DNA from: Clostridia bacterium
GTDB taxonomy: Bacteria > Bacillota > Clostridia > Christensenellales > Aristaeellaceae
Direction: 5' to 3'
Assembly: GCA_900769075.1 (NCBI GenBank)
Contig: CAAGFE010000013.1
Span: forward strand, 1 to 64,000
DNA length: 64,000 nucleotides
A program made the translations under genes and the position numbers. Positions 1-8,220 of this stretch are shown in pieces. The notes under the pieces were generated by a model. That model did not search any database. It saw only the letters and a list, made by a program, of their open reading frames with translations, and had not been told where the DNA came from. The stretch's first letter is position 1; each line of letters begins with the position of its first letter.

Positions 1-117
1 AAAGGTTTCGGCAAAGGCCGAAACCGCCCCGCCCGCGCGGCAAAGCCCCGCGATACGAATGAAGTCAGAGGGCCTGCGGGCCCTCCGACACCTCCCTGTG
101 AGGTTTTTTGACAGTCT
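1..117 (+). repeat. Structured dispersed repeat, copy A (partial at window edge)
   Basis: This is a chain of hairpins: GGTTTCGGC/GCCGAAACC (about 4-25), CGCGG/CCGCG (about 36-52), AGAGGGCC/GGCCCTC (about 67-85), and a terminator-like ACCTC/GAGGT followed by TTTTTTGACAGT. The linkers CCCCGCCCG, ATACGAAT and AGTCAGAGGGCC are shared with copies at 44845-45023 and, reversed, at 60521-60753. The left end lies outside the window. It abuts the hairpin at 118-144, downstream of the GH42 gene. The repeat family is seen directly; its nature is unknown. Confidence 0.8.
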
Positions 118-144
118 GGAAGCACAGCGTCATGCCGTGCTTCC
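118..144. terminator. Hairpin between repeat A and the GH42 gene
   Basis: An 8-bp stem (GGAAGCAC/GTGCTTCC) with an 11-nt loop lies just downstream of the GH42 stop. It is followed on the + strand by CTCTTTTT, so it reads best as a + strand or bidirectional terminator. By analogy with the other two repeat copies it would be one of a pair of duplicated hairpins flanking repeat A, the other lying left of the window. Confidence 0.55.
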
Positions 145-152
145 TCTTTTTG

Positions 153-2144
153 TTATGCTTCCACAAATACTTTGACGTCCAGCGGCGCCAGCTGCCCCGT
201 CCATTCCGTGCCGTCCCAGGTGCGGAATCCGGCGGGAACCTCCACCGCCTGCACAGTTTCATTGTGATTCAGCAGGAACAGGTACTTCCTGCCGTTGGCT
301 ACGCGATGGGCAGCCTCCACGCCATGGGGCGTTGCCATCAGAGGGGCGACCTCCGCCGCGGCGCACAGCTCCGCAATAAAACGATCCGCCAGCGCGTCGC
401 TCATGGTGGTGCCGACGTACCACGCCGTTCCCTTGCCGAAGGCGTTCCGGGTGATGGCGGGCGTTCCGGCGTAGAAATCGTGGGCATAGGTTGCCACCGG
501 GTCTGCGGTGGTCATATGCAGCACGTCGCACCACTGGGCGCAGGGATACTCCGCGCCGTCCCAGCGGACCAGGCCCTCCCCGTCCCGCAGGCAGTCATAT
601 TCCAGCAGGTTCACGCCGGTCAGGCCATTCATCCGCACCGGCACAGGGCCATCGGTATGGCAGAGGTTTGTCCCATCCTTGATGCCGGAGCGCCAGGTCA
701 GCACCAGATGTCCGCCCTGGGCCACATAATCCCGGAGCTTTTGCACATATTCCTCGGTCATGAGGAACTGGAGCGGCGCGATGATGACCTTATACGGGCT
801 GAAATCGTGGTGCTCGCCCACAAAATCCACAGGAACATTGGCGCGGTGGAGGGCCTTGTAGTAGGTCAGCAGATGCTGGATATAGCGGTGCTGGGGATGA
901 TGGGGCTGGATGTCGATGGCCCGCTCCTGGTCGTAGGAGCGAACGATGGCGATCTCCGCCTTGGGCACGCCGCCGCGGATTTCCTCGAGCAGGGGCGCGT
1001 AGTGCTTCATCATCCCGCTGATTTCCGCGTGATAGCGCCCGGGGATGCCATTGTGGGGCAGGATGCCATGCCAGTACTGCTCGGTGCCCATTGCGCAGGA
1101 GCGCCAGCGGAAGAACACCACCGTATCCGCGCCATGGGCGACGCTCTGCATGGCCCACAGCGGAATCTGCCCGGGCTTGGGCGCGCGGCCGAGGATTTCC
1201 CAGCCGGTGATGCCGCTCTGCTGCTCCATGATCCAGAAGGACTGCTGTTTCACCGCGCGGATCATGTCCAGCTCGGCAGCCTGAACGTCGGCGCGGTATC
1301 CGACGGGATGGCTCAGGAAATGTCCGCCGGGGTACTGATCGTGGGAGGCGAAGTCCAGCTGCCTGCCCAGGTCGTAATAGCTGGGCTTGGAGCAGAAGCC
1401 CATCAGGTTATGGGTGATGAATTTCTCCGGCGCGGCGGCGCGGAGGATGTCCGCCTGGAACTGGTGGAACTCGCAGATCAGATCGGAGGTAAAGCGCCGC
1501 CAATCCAGCTCATGAGAGGGATTCACGCCCCAGGCGGCGGTGATCTTCGGCGCGGGGATGCAGGTAAAATCATCGTAGCCCTGGCTCCAGAAGGCGGTGC
1601 CCCAGGCGCGGTTCAGCTCGTCAATGGTATGGTACTTGTCCTTCAGCCACTGCTGGAACCGTGCCTGGCAATGCTCGCAGTAGCACAGATCTCCGTGGCT
1701 GTTGCCCAGCTCGTTGTCCACCTGCCAGCCCACCACATGGGGATTTGCCGCATAGTGGGCGGCAAAGGCGGTCACATAGCGGCGGATGTGGGCCCGATAT
1801 ACCGGGTTGGACTGACAATCGTGATGGCGGCTGCCGAAGAAGCGCTGCTGACCGTGCCAGTCGGTGGGCTGAATCTCCGGATTCTGGTCGATGATCCACT
1901 TGGGCGGCGCGGCGGTCGGGGTGCCGAGAATCACGTCGATGCCCTCGTTGGCGAGGACGCCAATGGCCTCATCCAGCTCCTCGAAGCGGAATTCCCCTGC
2001 CCGGGGTTCAAATTTCTGCCAGGAAAACTCCGCCATGCGGACGATCTGGATGCCCATCTCCCGCATCATTGCCGCGTCAATCGGCCAGCGTTCGCGGGGC
2101 CAATGCTCGGGATAATAATCAACGCCAAACTGGTAGCTCTTCAT
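153..2144 (-). CDS. GH42 beta-galactosidase
   Basis: This 663-residue protein is a full-length glycoside hydrolase family 42 enzyme, hydrolysing terminal beta-galactosides from lacto- or arabinogalacto-oligosaccharides, probably in the cytoplasm because no signal peptide is seen. It opens with the typical GVDYYPEHWP. The acid/base Glu is in QVDNELG (E145) and the nucleophile Glu in WIMEQQ (E307). C110 with the CxCxxC around residues 154-159 forms the structural zinc site of the clostridial/Bacillus members. The trimer-forming beta-galactosidase domain and a small C-terminal domain follow. I chose the ATG at 2144 because GGAGGAAA precedes it; an upstream in-frame ATG (2228) would start inside the neighbouring terminator. 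It has its own promoter at 2176-2204. Confidence 0.95.
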   Translation of the reverse strand: MKSYQFGVDYYPEHWPRERWPIDAAMMREMGIQIVRMAEFSWQKFEPRAGEFRFEELDEAIGVLANEGIDVILGTPTAAPPKWIIDQNPEIQPTDWHGQQRFFGSRHHDCQSNPVYRAHIRRYVTAFAAHYAANPHVVGWQVDNELGNSHGDLCYCEHCQARFQQWLKDKYHTIDELNRAWGTAFWSQGYDDFTCIPAPKITAAWGVNPSHELDWRRFTSDLICEFHQFQADILRAAAPEKFITHNLMGFCSKPSYYDLGRQLDFASHDQYPGGHFLSHPVGYRADVQAAELDMIRAVKQQSFWIMEQQSGITGWEILGRAPKPGQIPLWAMQSVAHGADTVVFFRWRSCAMGTEQYWHGILPHNGIPGRYHAEISGMMKHYAPLLEEIRGGVPKAEIAIVRSYDQERAIDIQPHHPQHRYIQHLLTYYKALHRANVPVDFVGEHHDFSPYKVIIAPLQFLMTEEYVQKLRDYVAQGGHLVLTWRSGIKDGTNLCHTDGPVPVRMNGLTGVNLLEYDCLRDGEGLVRWDGAEYPCAQWCDVLHMTTADPVATYAHDFYAGTPAITRNAFGKGTAWYVGTTMSDALADRFIAELCAAAEVAPLMATPHGVEAAHRVANGRKYLFLLNHNETVQAVEVPAGFRTWDGTEWTGQLAPLDVKVFVEA

Positions 2145-2175
2145 GCATGTTTCCTCCGCTGAAATCAGTGGTTTG

Positions 2176-2204
2176 ATTTTACCATATCCCTCGCGCAAAG
2201 TAAA
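2176..2204 (-). promoter_or_regulatory. Promoter of the GH42 gene
   Basis: TTTACT, a 17-nt spacer and an extended -10 (TGG TAAAAT) lie about 30 nt upstream of the GH42 start codon. Confidence 0.7.
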
Positions 2205-2233
2205 GCAGGACGCGCGCCAAAGGCGCATCCTGC
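2205..2233 (-). terminator. Hairpin terminator after the XRE regulator
   Basis: A GC-rich stem (GCAGGAtGCGCC against GGCGCgcGTCCTGC, TTT loop) follows the regulator stop codon and is trailed by TTTACTTTG. It directly abuts the GH42 -35 box. Confidence 0.6.
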
Positions 2234-2240
2234 ATAAACC

Positions 2241-2908
2241 TTACAGACAGGCGATGTAGATGTCCATGGTGTCCCCATCAGTTTCAAAGCAGGGGATCAC
2301 ATCCTTCTCCGTGTGCTGGAGTCCATTGAGGCGCATGTATTCCATCAGGGCCCGATATGCGCCGGGAATGGTGACGAAGGGGTTGTCAAAGGGGCGCTCG
2401 ATGTGCACGGCGGCATACCGATGAGCGGCCTGCTCGTGGATTTCCTGCCCCTCGGGGGTGACGCCGTCGGGCAGAATCCAGGCGGCCTCATAGCCGTGCA
2501 TGTGGTAAACATTGACCTGCTCCGGGGTCAGGCACGGGAAATCCCAGCCGATCACCTTCGGCTTATCCACGCCGCACTTGCACGCGATGGAGACAACCCG
2601 GTCCAGCGCATCGCTCTCCGGCTCCGTGCTGATGACGGCATGCTTGATGTAGCGGAAGGCCGGAACAACCTCCACCCGGAAATGGCTGTACGCCGTGTCG
2701 AAGGCATCCAGTTCCTCCCGGAACAGCTGATCCATGGTGCAGCTGAAGATGCTGCACAGCTCGATGGCCTTGTCGATTTCGGGCATGGCAGCATCCATCT
2801 CCCATTTCGAGATGGTCTGCGGCTGACGTGCAGCTTGTCCTCCAGCACCTCCTGGGTCATGTCCTTGCTGAGTCTGCGCAAATGCTGAAGGTTCTTGCCG
2901 AAGCTCAT
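2241..2908 (-). pseudogene. XRE-family regulator with GyrI-like effector domain, frameshifted
   Basis: Two reading frames together form one 222-residue regulator. The first starts at the ATG at 2908 (GAGGTG upstream) with a Cro/CI-type helix-turn-helix, MSFGKNLQHLRRL...TQEVLEDKLHVSR. The second frame resumes with QTISKWEMDAAMPEIDKAI and runs to 2241. One base is missing near 2823 within what should read HVSRQTISKWE, the recognition helix. The C-terminal half (about residues 75-222) resembles GyrI-like/AraC effector-binding domains that sense small molecules. All the rest of the gene is intact, so this is either a recent inactivating frameshift or a sequence error. The adjacent GH42 gene is a possible target, but this is inference. 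Confidence 0.8.
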
Positions 2909-3027
2909 GACGTTCACCTCATCCTCATGTTCTGCATCGCGGTGCAGGATGAACATACCACACCCGAACGGAATCGTCTACCAACCGCCATGTGCCATTC
3001 AGGACATCGGTGCAACCGGCAGTTGCG

Positions 3028-5313
3028 TCACTCGCCCGTCAGCACCGTCCGCACCTCATACTCCCCATCTCCCAGAAAGCGCAGGACGATCCCGCCATGC
3101 CGCCGCGTGCTGTACAGCGGGATCTCTCCTGCGATTTGCCCCATGCGGGCTTCCCGGCTTTCCTGGCTGTTGCTCAGCAGCATCAGCTGGGGCTGCACCG
3201 CCACCAGGAAGTCCTCCCCGGTGGCGGATGAACTGCCGTGGTGCGCGACCTTCAGGACGTCCGCGGGAACGGCGATGTACTTCTCATACACCCCGGGCAA
3301 ATCGGCGGGCAGGAGCATCGTCACCCCGGCGATGTCCGCATACAGGACAAGGCAGGTATCGTTGGCGTCGTGGAGCGCGGTGACGCGGCCTGCTTCGGGC
3401 CAAAGCGCAGTCAGGCGGCCGCTTGGCAGGCTGATTTCATCGCCCCGGCTGAGGGTACGGATCTCCGTGCCGTTCTGGCGCAATTCGTCCAGCAGGGCCG
3501 GCAGCTCCTCGTCGATGACCGGCGTCTGCGCGTCTTCAGGCAGATAGCAGACCGCCACCGGGATGCCTTCGTCCAGCAGGGCGCGAATGCCTCCGCCATG
3601 ATCGGCATGCAGGTGCGTCACGATCAGGATCTCCACCTCCTGACGCTTCCGGTGCAGGTAATTCGCAATCGCCCTGCCGTCCTCGCCCATGTCCAGCACG
3701 ACGGTCACGTCTTTGTCCTGGAGCACCGCTGCATCCGCGTCGCCGACGCTGAACTGGAGATAGGTGGTGGTGTTCTCCGGCAGAGGAACGAGGAGCAGCA
3801 GGATCAGCATCACCCCGGCGAGGGCGATTGGGGCCCGGCGATGCTTCCAGCGCGCCGGCACCAGGCCGGACAGGCCGAACAGCAGCAGCGCCCAGCCCAG
3901 GAAGGTCACGCCATCCGCCCGGCGCGTCCACAGGGTGGTGAAGCCCTGGGCGGACAGCCAATGCACGGCGGAGAGCAACCCCCGCGTGGCGGCTCCTGCC
4001 AGTTCACCCAGGGCCGTCCGCAATCCGGGAACAGGCAGGGAGATCAGCGCCGCCCAATCCAGCGCCATCAGCCCGCCGGACACCGCCATAACAGGCATAT
4101 TCAGCAAAACGGCGCACAGCGGCAGCTCCCCGAACCAGTACAGCTCCGGCAGCAAAACGCCCAGCTGGGCCGCCGCTGCCGCGCAGAGGGATTCCCACAG
4201 CCACCTGGAAATCCATCCGGGCCTGCGGCGCTTCAGCCAGGGGAAAACCAGCAGCATGCCCAGCATGGCGCCATAGGTGAGCTGGAAGGAGGCGCTGAAC
4301 AGCAGCGCCGGGTTGAACAGCAGCTGCACCAGGGCCGTCACGCACAGCAGATGGAGCGGCGAGAGCCGGCGGTTCCGCAGGTGGGTCAGCTCCTGCCAGA
4401 GCAGCATCAGCGCTGCCCGGACGACCGGTGCATGCCCGCCGGTGAGCAGGCAATAGGCGGTCAGCGCCAGGGCTTCCAGGCCAATCCTTGCATGGCGCCC
4501 CAGATGCAGCGGGCGGAGCAGAACCAGCAGCATCCCTGCCAGCACGGCGACGTGATAGCCCGACACGCTGAGGATATGCGCGACGCCCAGCGTACGAAAG
4601 GCCGCGATCTCGTCCTCGGGGATGAAATCCCGGGTGCCAAGGAGCATCGCGGCTGCAAAGGCTCCAGCTTCCTCCCCCATCACCTCCATCAGCCCCTGGG
4701 CAAGGGAATGACGGAGAGCTGCGGCCGTTCCCCCCAGGGAAAAGCCCGCCTCGGTCGCTTCCAGCGCGTCCCCGCCATACAGCCCGATGGAAATGCCCCG
4801 CTGGAGCAGGTACTCCTCAAAATTGAAACCGTCCGGGTTGTCCTGCCCGGATGGATGGTACACCCTTGCATTCACGGTCAGCCGTGCCCCCGGAACAAGC
4901 CACTCCGGCGTCGCTTCGCCCTCAGCCAGATAGTAGCTCCAGTAGGCGTCCGGGGCGGAGGCGCCATCCAGCGTGACATCCGTCAGGACGGTTCGCACCT
5001 GTCCATCGGCCCGGAGGTGGATTTCCGCCGCCACCGTCGCCTCAACGGTATAGGCGCCCTCCGCCGGCCGCGCGGGATGATAGGCATGCCAGCCGAGCAG
5101 CGTCCCCATCGCCAGCGCAGCCAGCCCCGCGGCAAAGGTGCGCCGCCACCCCCTGGACAGGGCGCAGCTGATGCTCGCCAGCGCCAGGATCATCGCTGCG
5201 GGGATCCATGTTGGCACGCTTCTTCCAAGTATAATTCCGCACGAAAAGAACAGAGCACTCGCCGGAAGCAGCCACGCAGCATGGGGCGCGGTGCTCCGGG
5301 GAGTGCTGTTCAG
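3028..5313 (-). CDS. comEC: ComEC/Rec2-type DNA uptake channel
   Basis: This polytopic membrane protein of about 761 residues moves single-stranded DNA across the cytoplasmic membrane during transformation. It has two N-terminal TM helices, an OB-like DUF4131 region, the multi-helix Competence domain (FRTLGVAHILSVSGYHVAVL) and a C-terminal metallo-beta-lactamase domain with THLHADHGGG near residue 565. The start is unclear: no ATG, GTG or TTG lies between 5433 and the first TM helix. A CTG at 5313, five bases after GGAGGGG, gives the best ribosome binding site. The alternative ATG at 5433 would overlap the upstream ABC-F gene by 46 bp and lacks a site. It is probably co-transcribed with that gene. 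No other competence genes are in the window. Confidence 0.85.
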   Translation of the reverse strand: MNSTPRSTAPHAAWLLPASALFFSCGIILGRSVPTWIPAAMILALASISCALSRGWRRTFAAGLAALAMGTLLGWHAYHPARPAEGAYTVEATVAAEIHLRADGQVRTVLTDVTLDGASAPDAYWSYYLAEGEATPEWLVPGARLTVNARVYHPSGQDNPDGFNFEEYLLQRGISIGLYGGDALEATEAGFSLGGTAAALRHSLAQGLMEVMGEEAGAFAAAMLLGTRDFIPEDEIAAFRTLGVAHILSVSGYHVAVLAGMLLVLLRPLHLGRHARIGLEALALTAYCLLTGGHAPVVRAALMLLWQELTHLRNRRLSPLHLLCVTALVQLLFNPALLFSASFQLTYGAMLGMLLVFPWLKRRRPGWISRWLWESLCAAAAAQLGVLLPELYWFGELPLCAVLLNMPVMAVSGGLMALDWAALISLPVPGLRTALGELAGAATRGLLSAVHWLSAQGFTTLWTRRADGVTFLGWALLLFGLSGLVPARWKHRRAPIALAGVMLILLLLVPLPENTTTYLQFSVGDADAAVLQDKDVTVVLDMGEDGRAIANYLHRKRQEVEILIVTHLHADHGGGIRALLDEGIPVAVCYLPEDAQTPVIDEELPALLDELRQNGTEIRTLSRGDEISLPSGRLTALWPEAGRVTALHDANDTCLVLYADIAGVTMLLPADLPGVYEKYIAVPADVLKVAHHGSSSATGEDFLVAVQPQLMLLSNSQESREARMGQIAGEIPLYSTRRHGGIVLRFLGDGEYEVRTVLTGE

Positions 5314-5387
5314 AGGGACCCCTCCTTCGTGCAGGCAGGGATAAGCGAACTGCCCATGCCAGGGCAGGCACAGGCAGCTCAGGTCAA

Positions 5388-6986
5388 TCAGCGGTCGTTC
5401 TTGGTGCGCTCCAGGTAATCCTCGTAGCTGCACAGGTAGTCGGCAATCGTGCCGTCGTCCTTGATCTCAACAATGCGGTCGGCAATGGTGGTCACGAACT
5501 GATGGTCCTGGCTGGTGAAGATCACGTTGCCGGGGAAGTTGATCAGCGCGTTGTTGACCGCGGTGATGGATTCCAGGTCCAGGTGGTTGGTGGGCTGATC
5601 CAGCATGAGGAAGTTCGCGCCGGAGAGCATCATGCGGGAGAGCATGCAGCGCACCTTTTCACCACCGGAGAGGACGGACACCATCTTGTACACATCATCG
5701 CCGCGGAAGAGCATGCGGCCCAGCAGGTCGCGCTTGTCGGACTCCAGCATGTCCGGGCAATACTGGGCGAACCAGTCGATCATGTTCAGCGGGCAGCCGT
5801 CGAAGAAGGGGCTGTTGTCCTTGGGGAAGTAGGAGGTGGAGATGGTCACACCCCACTTGAAGGAGCCGGAATCCGGGGTGATTTCCTCGTTCAGGATGCG
5901 GAAGAGGGCGGTCTGGGCCTGCTCGTTGGAGCCGACGATGGCGATCTTCTGGCCCTTGGTCACCAGGAAGGACACGTCCTTGAGCAGCTGCACGCCATCC
6001 TGGGTATAATTGAGGCCCTGGACGTTGAGGATATCCTTGCCTGCCTCGCGCTCAGGGGTGAAATTCACCCAGGGATAGCGGCGGCTGGAGGCAGGCATCT
6101 GCTCGATGGTCAGCTGATCCAGCAGCTTGCGGCGGGAGGTCGCCTGCTTGGCCTTGGACTTGTTGGCGCTGAAACGCTGGATGAAGGACTGCAGCTCCTT
6201 GATCTTGTCATCGCGGCGCTTCTTCTGATCCTTCATCAGGGCCTGCATCATCTTGGAGGACTCGTACCAGAAGTCGTAGTTGCCGACATACATCTTGACC
6301 TGGTTGAAGTCGATATCCACGATGTGGGTGCAGATGTTGTTCAGGAACCAGCGGTCATGGGACACGACGATGAGCGTGCCGGGGAAATCCATCAGGAAAT
6401 CCTCCAGCCAGGCGACGGACTTGTTGTCCAGGTTGTTGGTGGGCTCGTCCAGCAGCAGGATGTCCGGATTGCCGAAGAGCGCCTGAGCCAGCAGCACCTT
6501 CACCTTTTCGCCGCCCTTGAGGTCGCCCATGATGCTGTAATGCATCTCCGCGGGGATCCCCAGGCCGGTCAGCAGGGTCGCCGCGTCGGACTCGGCGTTC
6601 CAGCCGTCCATCTCGGCGAACTCGCCCTCCAGCTCCGCCGCCCGCGCGCCGTCCTCATCGGAGAAATCCGGCTTGGCGTACAGCGCGTCCTTTTCCTGCA
6701 TGATGTCGTACAGGCGCTGGTTGCCCATGATGACGGTATCCAGCACGGTATAGGCATCGTACTTGAACTGATCCTGCTTCAGGGTGGACATGCGCTGGTC
6801 GGCAGGATAGGTGACGGAGCCGGTGGTGGGCTCCAGCTCGCCGGACAGGATCCGCAGGAAGGTAGACTTGCCCGCGCCGTTGGCCCCGATCACGCCGTAG
6901 CAGTTGCCGGGCAGGAATTTCAGATCCGCGCCGGAAAAGAGCTTCTGACCGCCGAAGGTCAGGGATACATTGCTGACTGTTACCAT
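5388..6986 (-). CDS. ABC-F ATPase, YkpA/YbiT type, degenerate second ATP site
   Basis: This 532-residue soluble protein has tandem ABC domains and no membrane segment, as in ABC-F translation factors that act at the ribosomal E site. NBD1 is intact: GANGAGKST (34-42), LKGGEK signature (156-161), LLLDEPTNNLD with E181, and SHD with H210. The linker (about 245-300) is rich in Lys and Arg. NBD2 is degenerate: the P-loop reads GSNEQAQTAL (about 352-361) with no GKS/T, the catalytic Glu of DEPTNHLD is Gln (Q464) and the H-loop His is Gln (TSQDHQF, Q493), although the LSGGEK signature is kept. From memory, Bacillus YkpA shares the poor P-loop but keeps Glu and His. It has its own promoter at 7097-7125. 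Confidence 0.92.
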   Translation of the reverse strand: MVTVSNVSLTFGGQKLFSGADLKFLPGNCYGVIGANGAGKSTFLRILSGELEPTTGSVTYPADQRMSTLKQDQFKYDAYTVLDTVIMGNQRLYDIMQEKDALYAKPDFSDEDGARAAELEGEFAEMDGWNAESDAATLLTGLGIPAEMHYSIMGDLKGGEKVKVLLAQALFGNPDILLLDEPTNNLDNKSVAWLEDFLMDFPGTLIVVSHDRWFLNNICTHIVDIDFNQVKMYVGNYDFWYESSKMMQALMKDQKKRRDDKIKELQSFIQRFSANKSKAKQATSRRKLLDQLTIEQMPASSRRYPWVNFTPEREAGKDILNVQGLNYTQDGVQLLKDVSFLVTKGQKIAIVGSNEQAQTALFRILNEEITPDSGSFKWGVTISTSYFPKDNSPFFDGCPLNMIDWFAQYCPDMLESDKRDLLGRMLFRGDDVYKMVSVLSGGEKVRCMLSRMMLSGANFLMLDQPTNHLDLESITAVNNALINFPGNVIFTSQDHQFVTTIADRIVEIKDDGTIADYLCSYEDYLERTKNDR

Positions 6987-7096
6987 GGTTTTCTCCTTTA
7001 TCGGCCATCACTGCTCCTGGGGTCAGCGCTGGCGGCACTTGGTCCTGCATGCAAGACCAGGGTTCGTCGGCAAAATGCCGTGATTCACACCTTTTT

Positions 7097-7125
7097 ATTA
7101 TACCACAGTTGATAAAGAAATGGAA
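7097..7125 (-). promoter_or_regulatory. Promoter of the ABC-F/comEC unit
   Basis: A perfect extended -10 (TGG TATAAT) lies about 110 nt upstream of the ABC-F start. The -35 (TTCCAT, 17-nt spacing) is weak, as expected for an extended -10 promoter. Confidence 0.6.
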
Positions 7126-7179
7126 GATAGCAAATTGGCAAAAAAGGCGTTCTGCACCGGTTCCCGGGCATCTTTTCCC

Positions 7180-7208
7180 TTGCCTCCTCTCAGAAATCGT
7201 GCTACCAT
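7180..7208 (+). promoter_or_regulatory. Candidate promoter of the radical SAM gene
   Basis: TTGCCT, a 17-nt spacer and TACCAT preceded by TGC lie about 30 nt upstream of the start codon. Confidence 0.5.
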
Positions 7209-7239
7209 ATTCCCATCAACCCGCCAAGGAGGGTTTCCC

Positions 7240-8115
7240 ATGGAATGCACCCTTTGTCCCCGGCGCTGCGGCGCGATGCGCACCCCCGGGGAAGGTCACG
7301 GCTTCTGCCGCCTGCCCCAAACCATGCTGATCGCCCGCATTCAGCCCCATCTGTGGGAGGAGCCGCCCATTTCCGGCACGCGCGGCACCGGCGCGGTCTT
7401 CTTCAGCGGCTGCACGCTGCGCTGCGCCTACTGCCAGAACGGCGACATCAGCCACCGCAACGCGGGCCGGCCCTTCACCCCGGCGGAGCTGGCGGATTCC
7501 ATGCGCCGCCTGGTGGATGCAGGCATGCACACCATTTCCTTCATCACCGCCACGCCCTATGTGCCGCAGATTCTTGACGCGCTGGCCCTGTATCATCCGC
7601 CGGTGCCGCTGGTGTGGAATACCTCCGGGTACGAAACGGTGGACACGCTCCGCAAACTGGAGGGCGTGATCGACGTGTACCTGCCCGACCTGAAGCACCG
7701 CTCCGAGGCCATGGGACGGCTGTGCGCCAAAGCGCCGGACTATTTCGCCCGGGCTTCCGAGGCCATCACCGAAATGGTACGCCAGACCGGATTGCCGACC
7801 TATGATGACAGCGGCATCATGACCCGCGGCACCCTTATCCGCCACCTGATCCTCCCCGGGCTGACCAGTGAATCCATCGCCCTGCTGGACTGGGTCAGCG
7901 AGCACCTGCCCGGCACGCCCGTCAGCCTGATGCGCCAGTACGTCCCCATGAACGGCGTGGACATCCGCGGCCTGGACCGTCCCATCACCGAGCGGGAATA
8001 CCGCCGCGTCCGCGACCACATGCTGGCCCTGGATCTGCCCGGATTCCTCCAGGAGCCGGATAGCGCCTCCACCGATTTTGTGCCGGTTTTCTGCCGGGAT
8101 GAGAGCTATCTCTGA
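7240..8115 (+). CDS. PflX-like radical SAM protein
   Basis: This 291-residue protein matches the COG1313 family of pyruvate-formate-lyase-activating-enzyme homologues. The N-terminus carries a four-Cys cluster, CTLCPRRC...FC, resembling an auxiliary metal or Fe-S site, and SGCTLRCAYCQN provides the CxxxCxxC that binds the radical SAM 4Fe-4S cluster. YLPDLKHR and the C-terminal RQYVPM blocks are typical of the family. Members are thought to make glycyl or other radicals in a partner, but the substrate of PflX is not established and no glycyl-radical enzyme is adjacent. The ATG at 7240 was chosen for its AAGGAGGG. It is monocistronic, with degV following behind its own promoter. Confidence 0.88.
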   Translation: MECTLCPRRCGAMRTPGEGHGFCRLPQTMLIARIQPHLWEEPPISGTRGTGAVFFSGCTLRCAYCQNGDISHRNAGRPFTPAELADSMRRLVDAGMHTISFITATPYVPQILDALALYHPPVPLVWNTSGYETVDTLRKLEGVIDVYLPDLKHRSEAMGRLCAKAPDYFARASEAITEMVRQTGLPTYDDSGIMTRGTLIRHLILPGLTSESIALLDWVSEHLPGTPVSLMRQYVPMNGVDIRGLDRPITEREYRRVRDHMLALDLPGFLQEPDSASTDFVPVFCRDESYL

Positions 8116-8159
8116 CCTGCCGGCAAGCCCTTGGCGTCCAAAGTTCAACGGTCGTTGAG

Positions 8160-8188
8160 TTGCAATCCGCTCTCCGTCATGGTAGAAT
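8160..8188 (+). promoter_or_regulatory. degV promoter
   Basis: TTGCAA, a 17-nt spacer and TAGAAT (with TGG, extended -10) lie 32 nt upstream of the degV start. A short inverted repeat (TTCAACG/CGTTGAG, 8143-8159) sits directly upstream of the -35 box and could be an operator. Confidence 0.7.
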
Positions 8189-8220
8189 AAGGATTGATCT
8201 GATTCCCGGAGGTTCGCCCC

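Noticed and set aside
108..2162. A 684-codon + strand open frame opposite the GH42 gene
   Set aside because: GH42 catalytic and zinc residues are in the - frame with a ribosome binding site; the + frame has neither.
8141..8165. FapR operator upstream of degV or plsX
   Set aside because: The inverted repeat TTCAACG/CGTTGAG does not resemble the FapR palindrome TTAGTACC-GGTACTAA.
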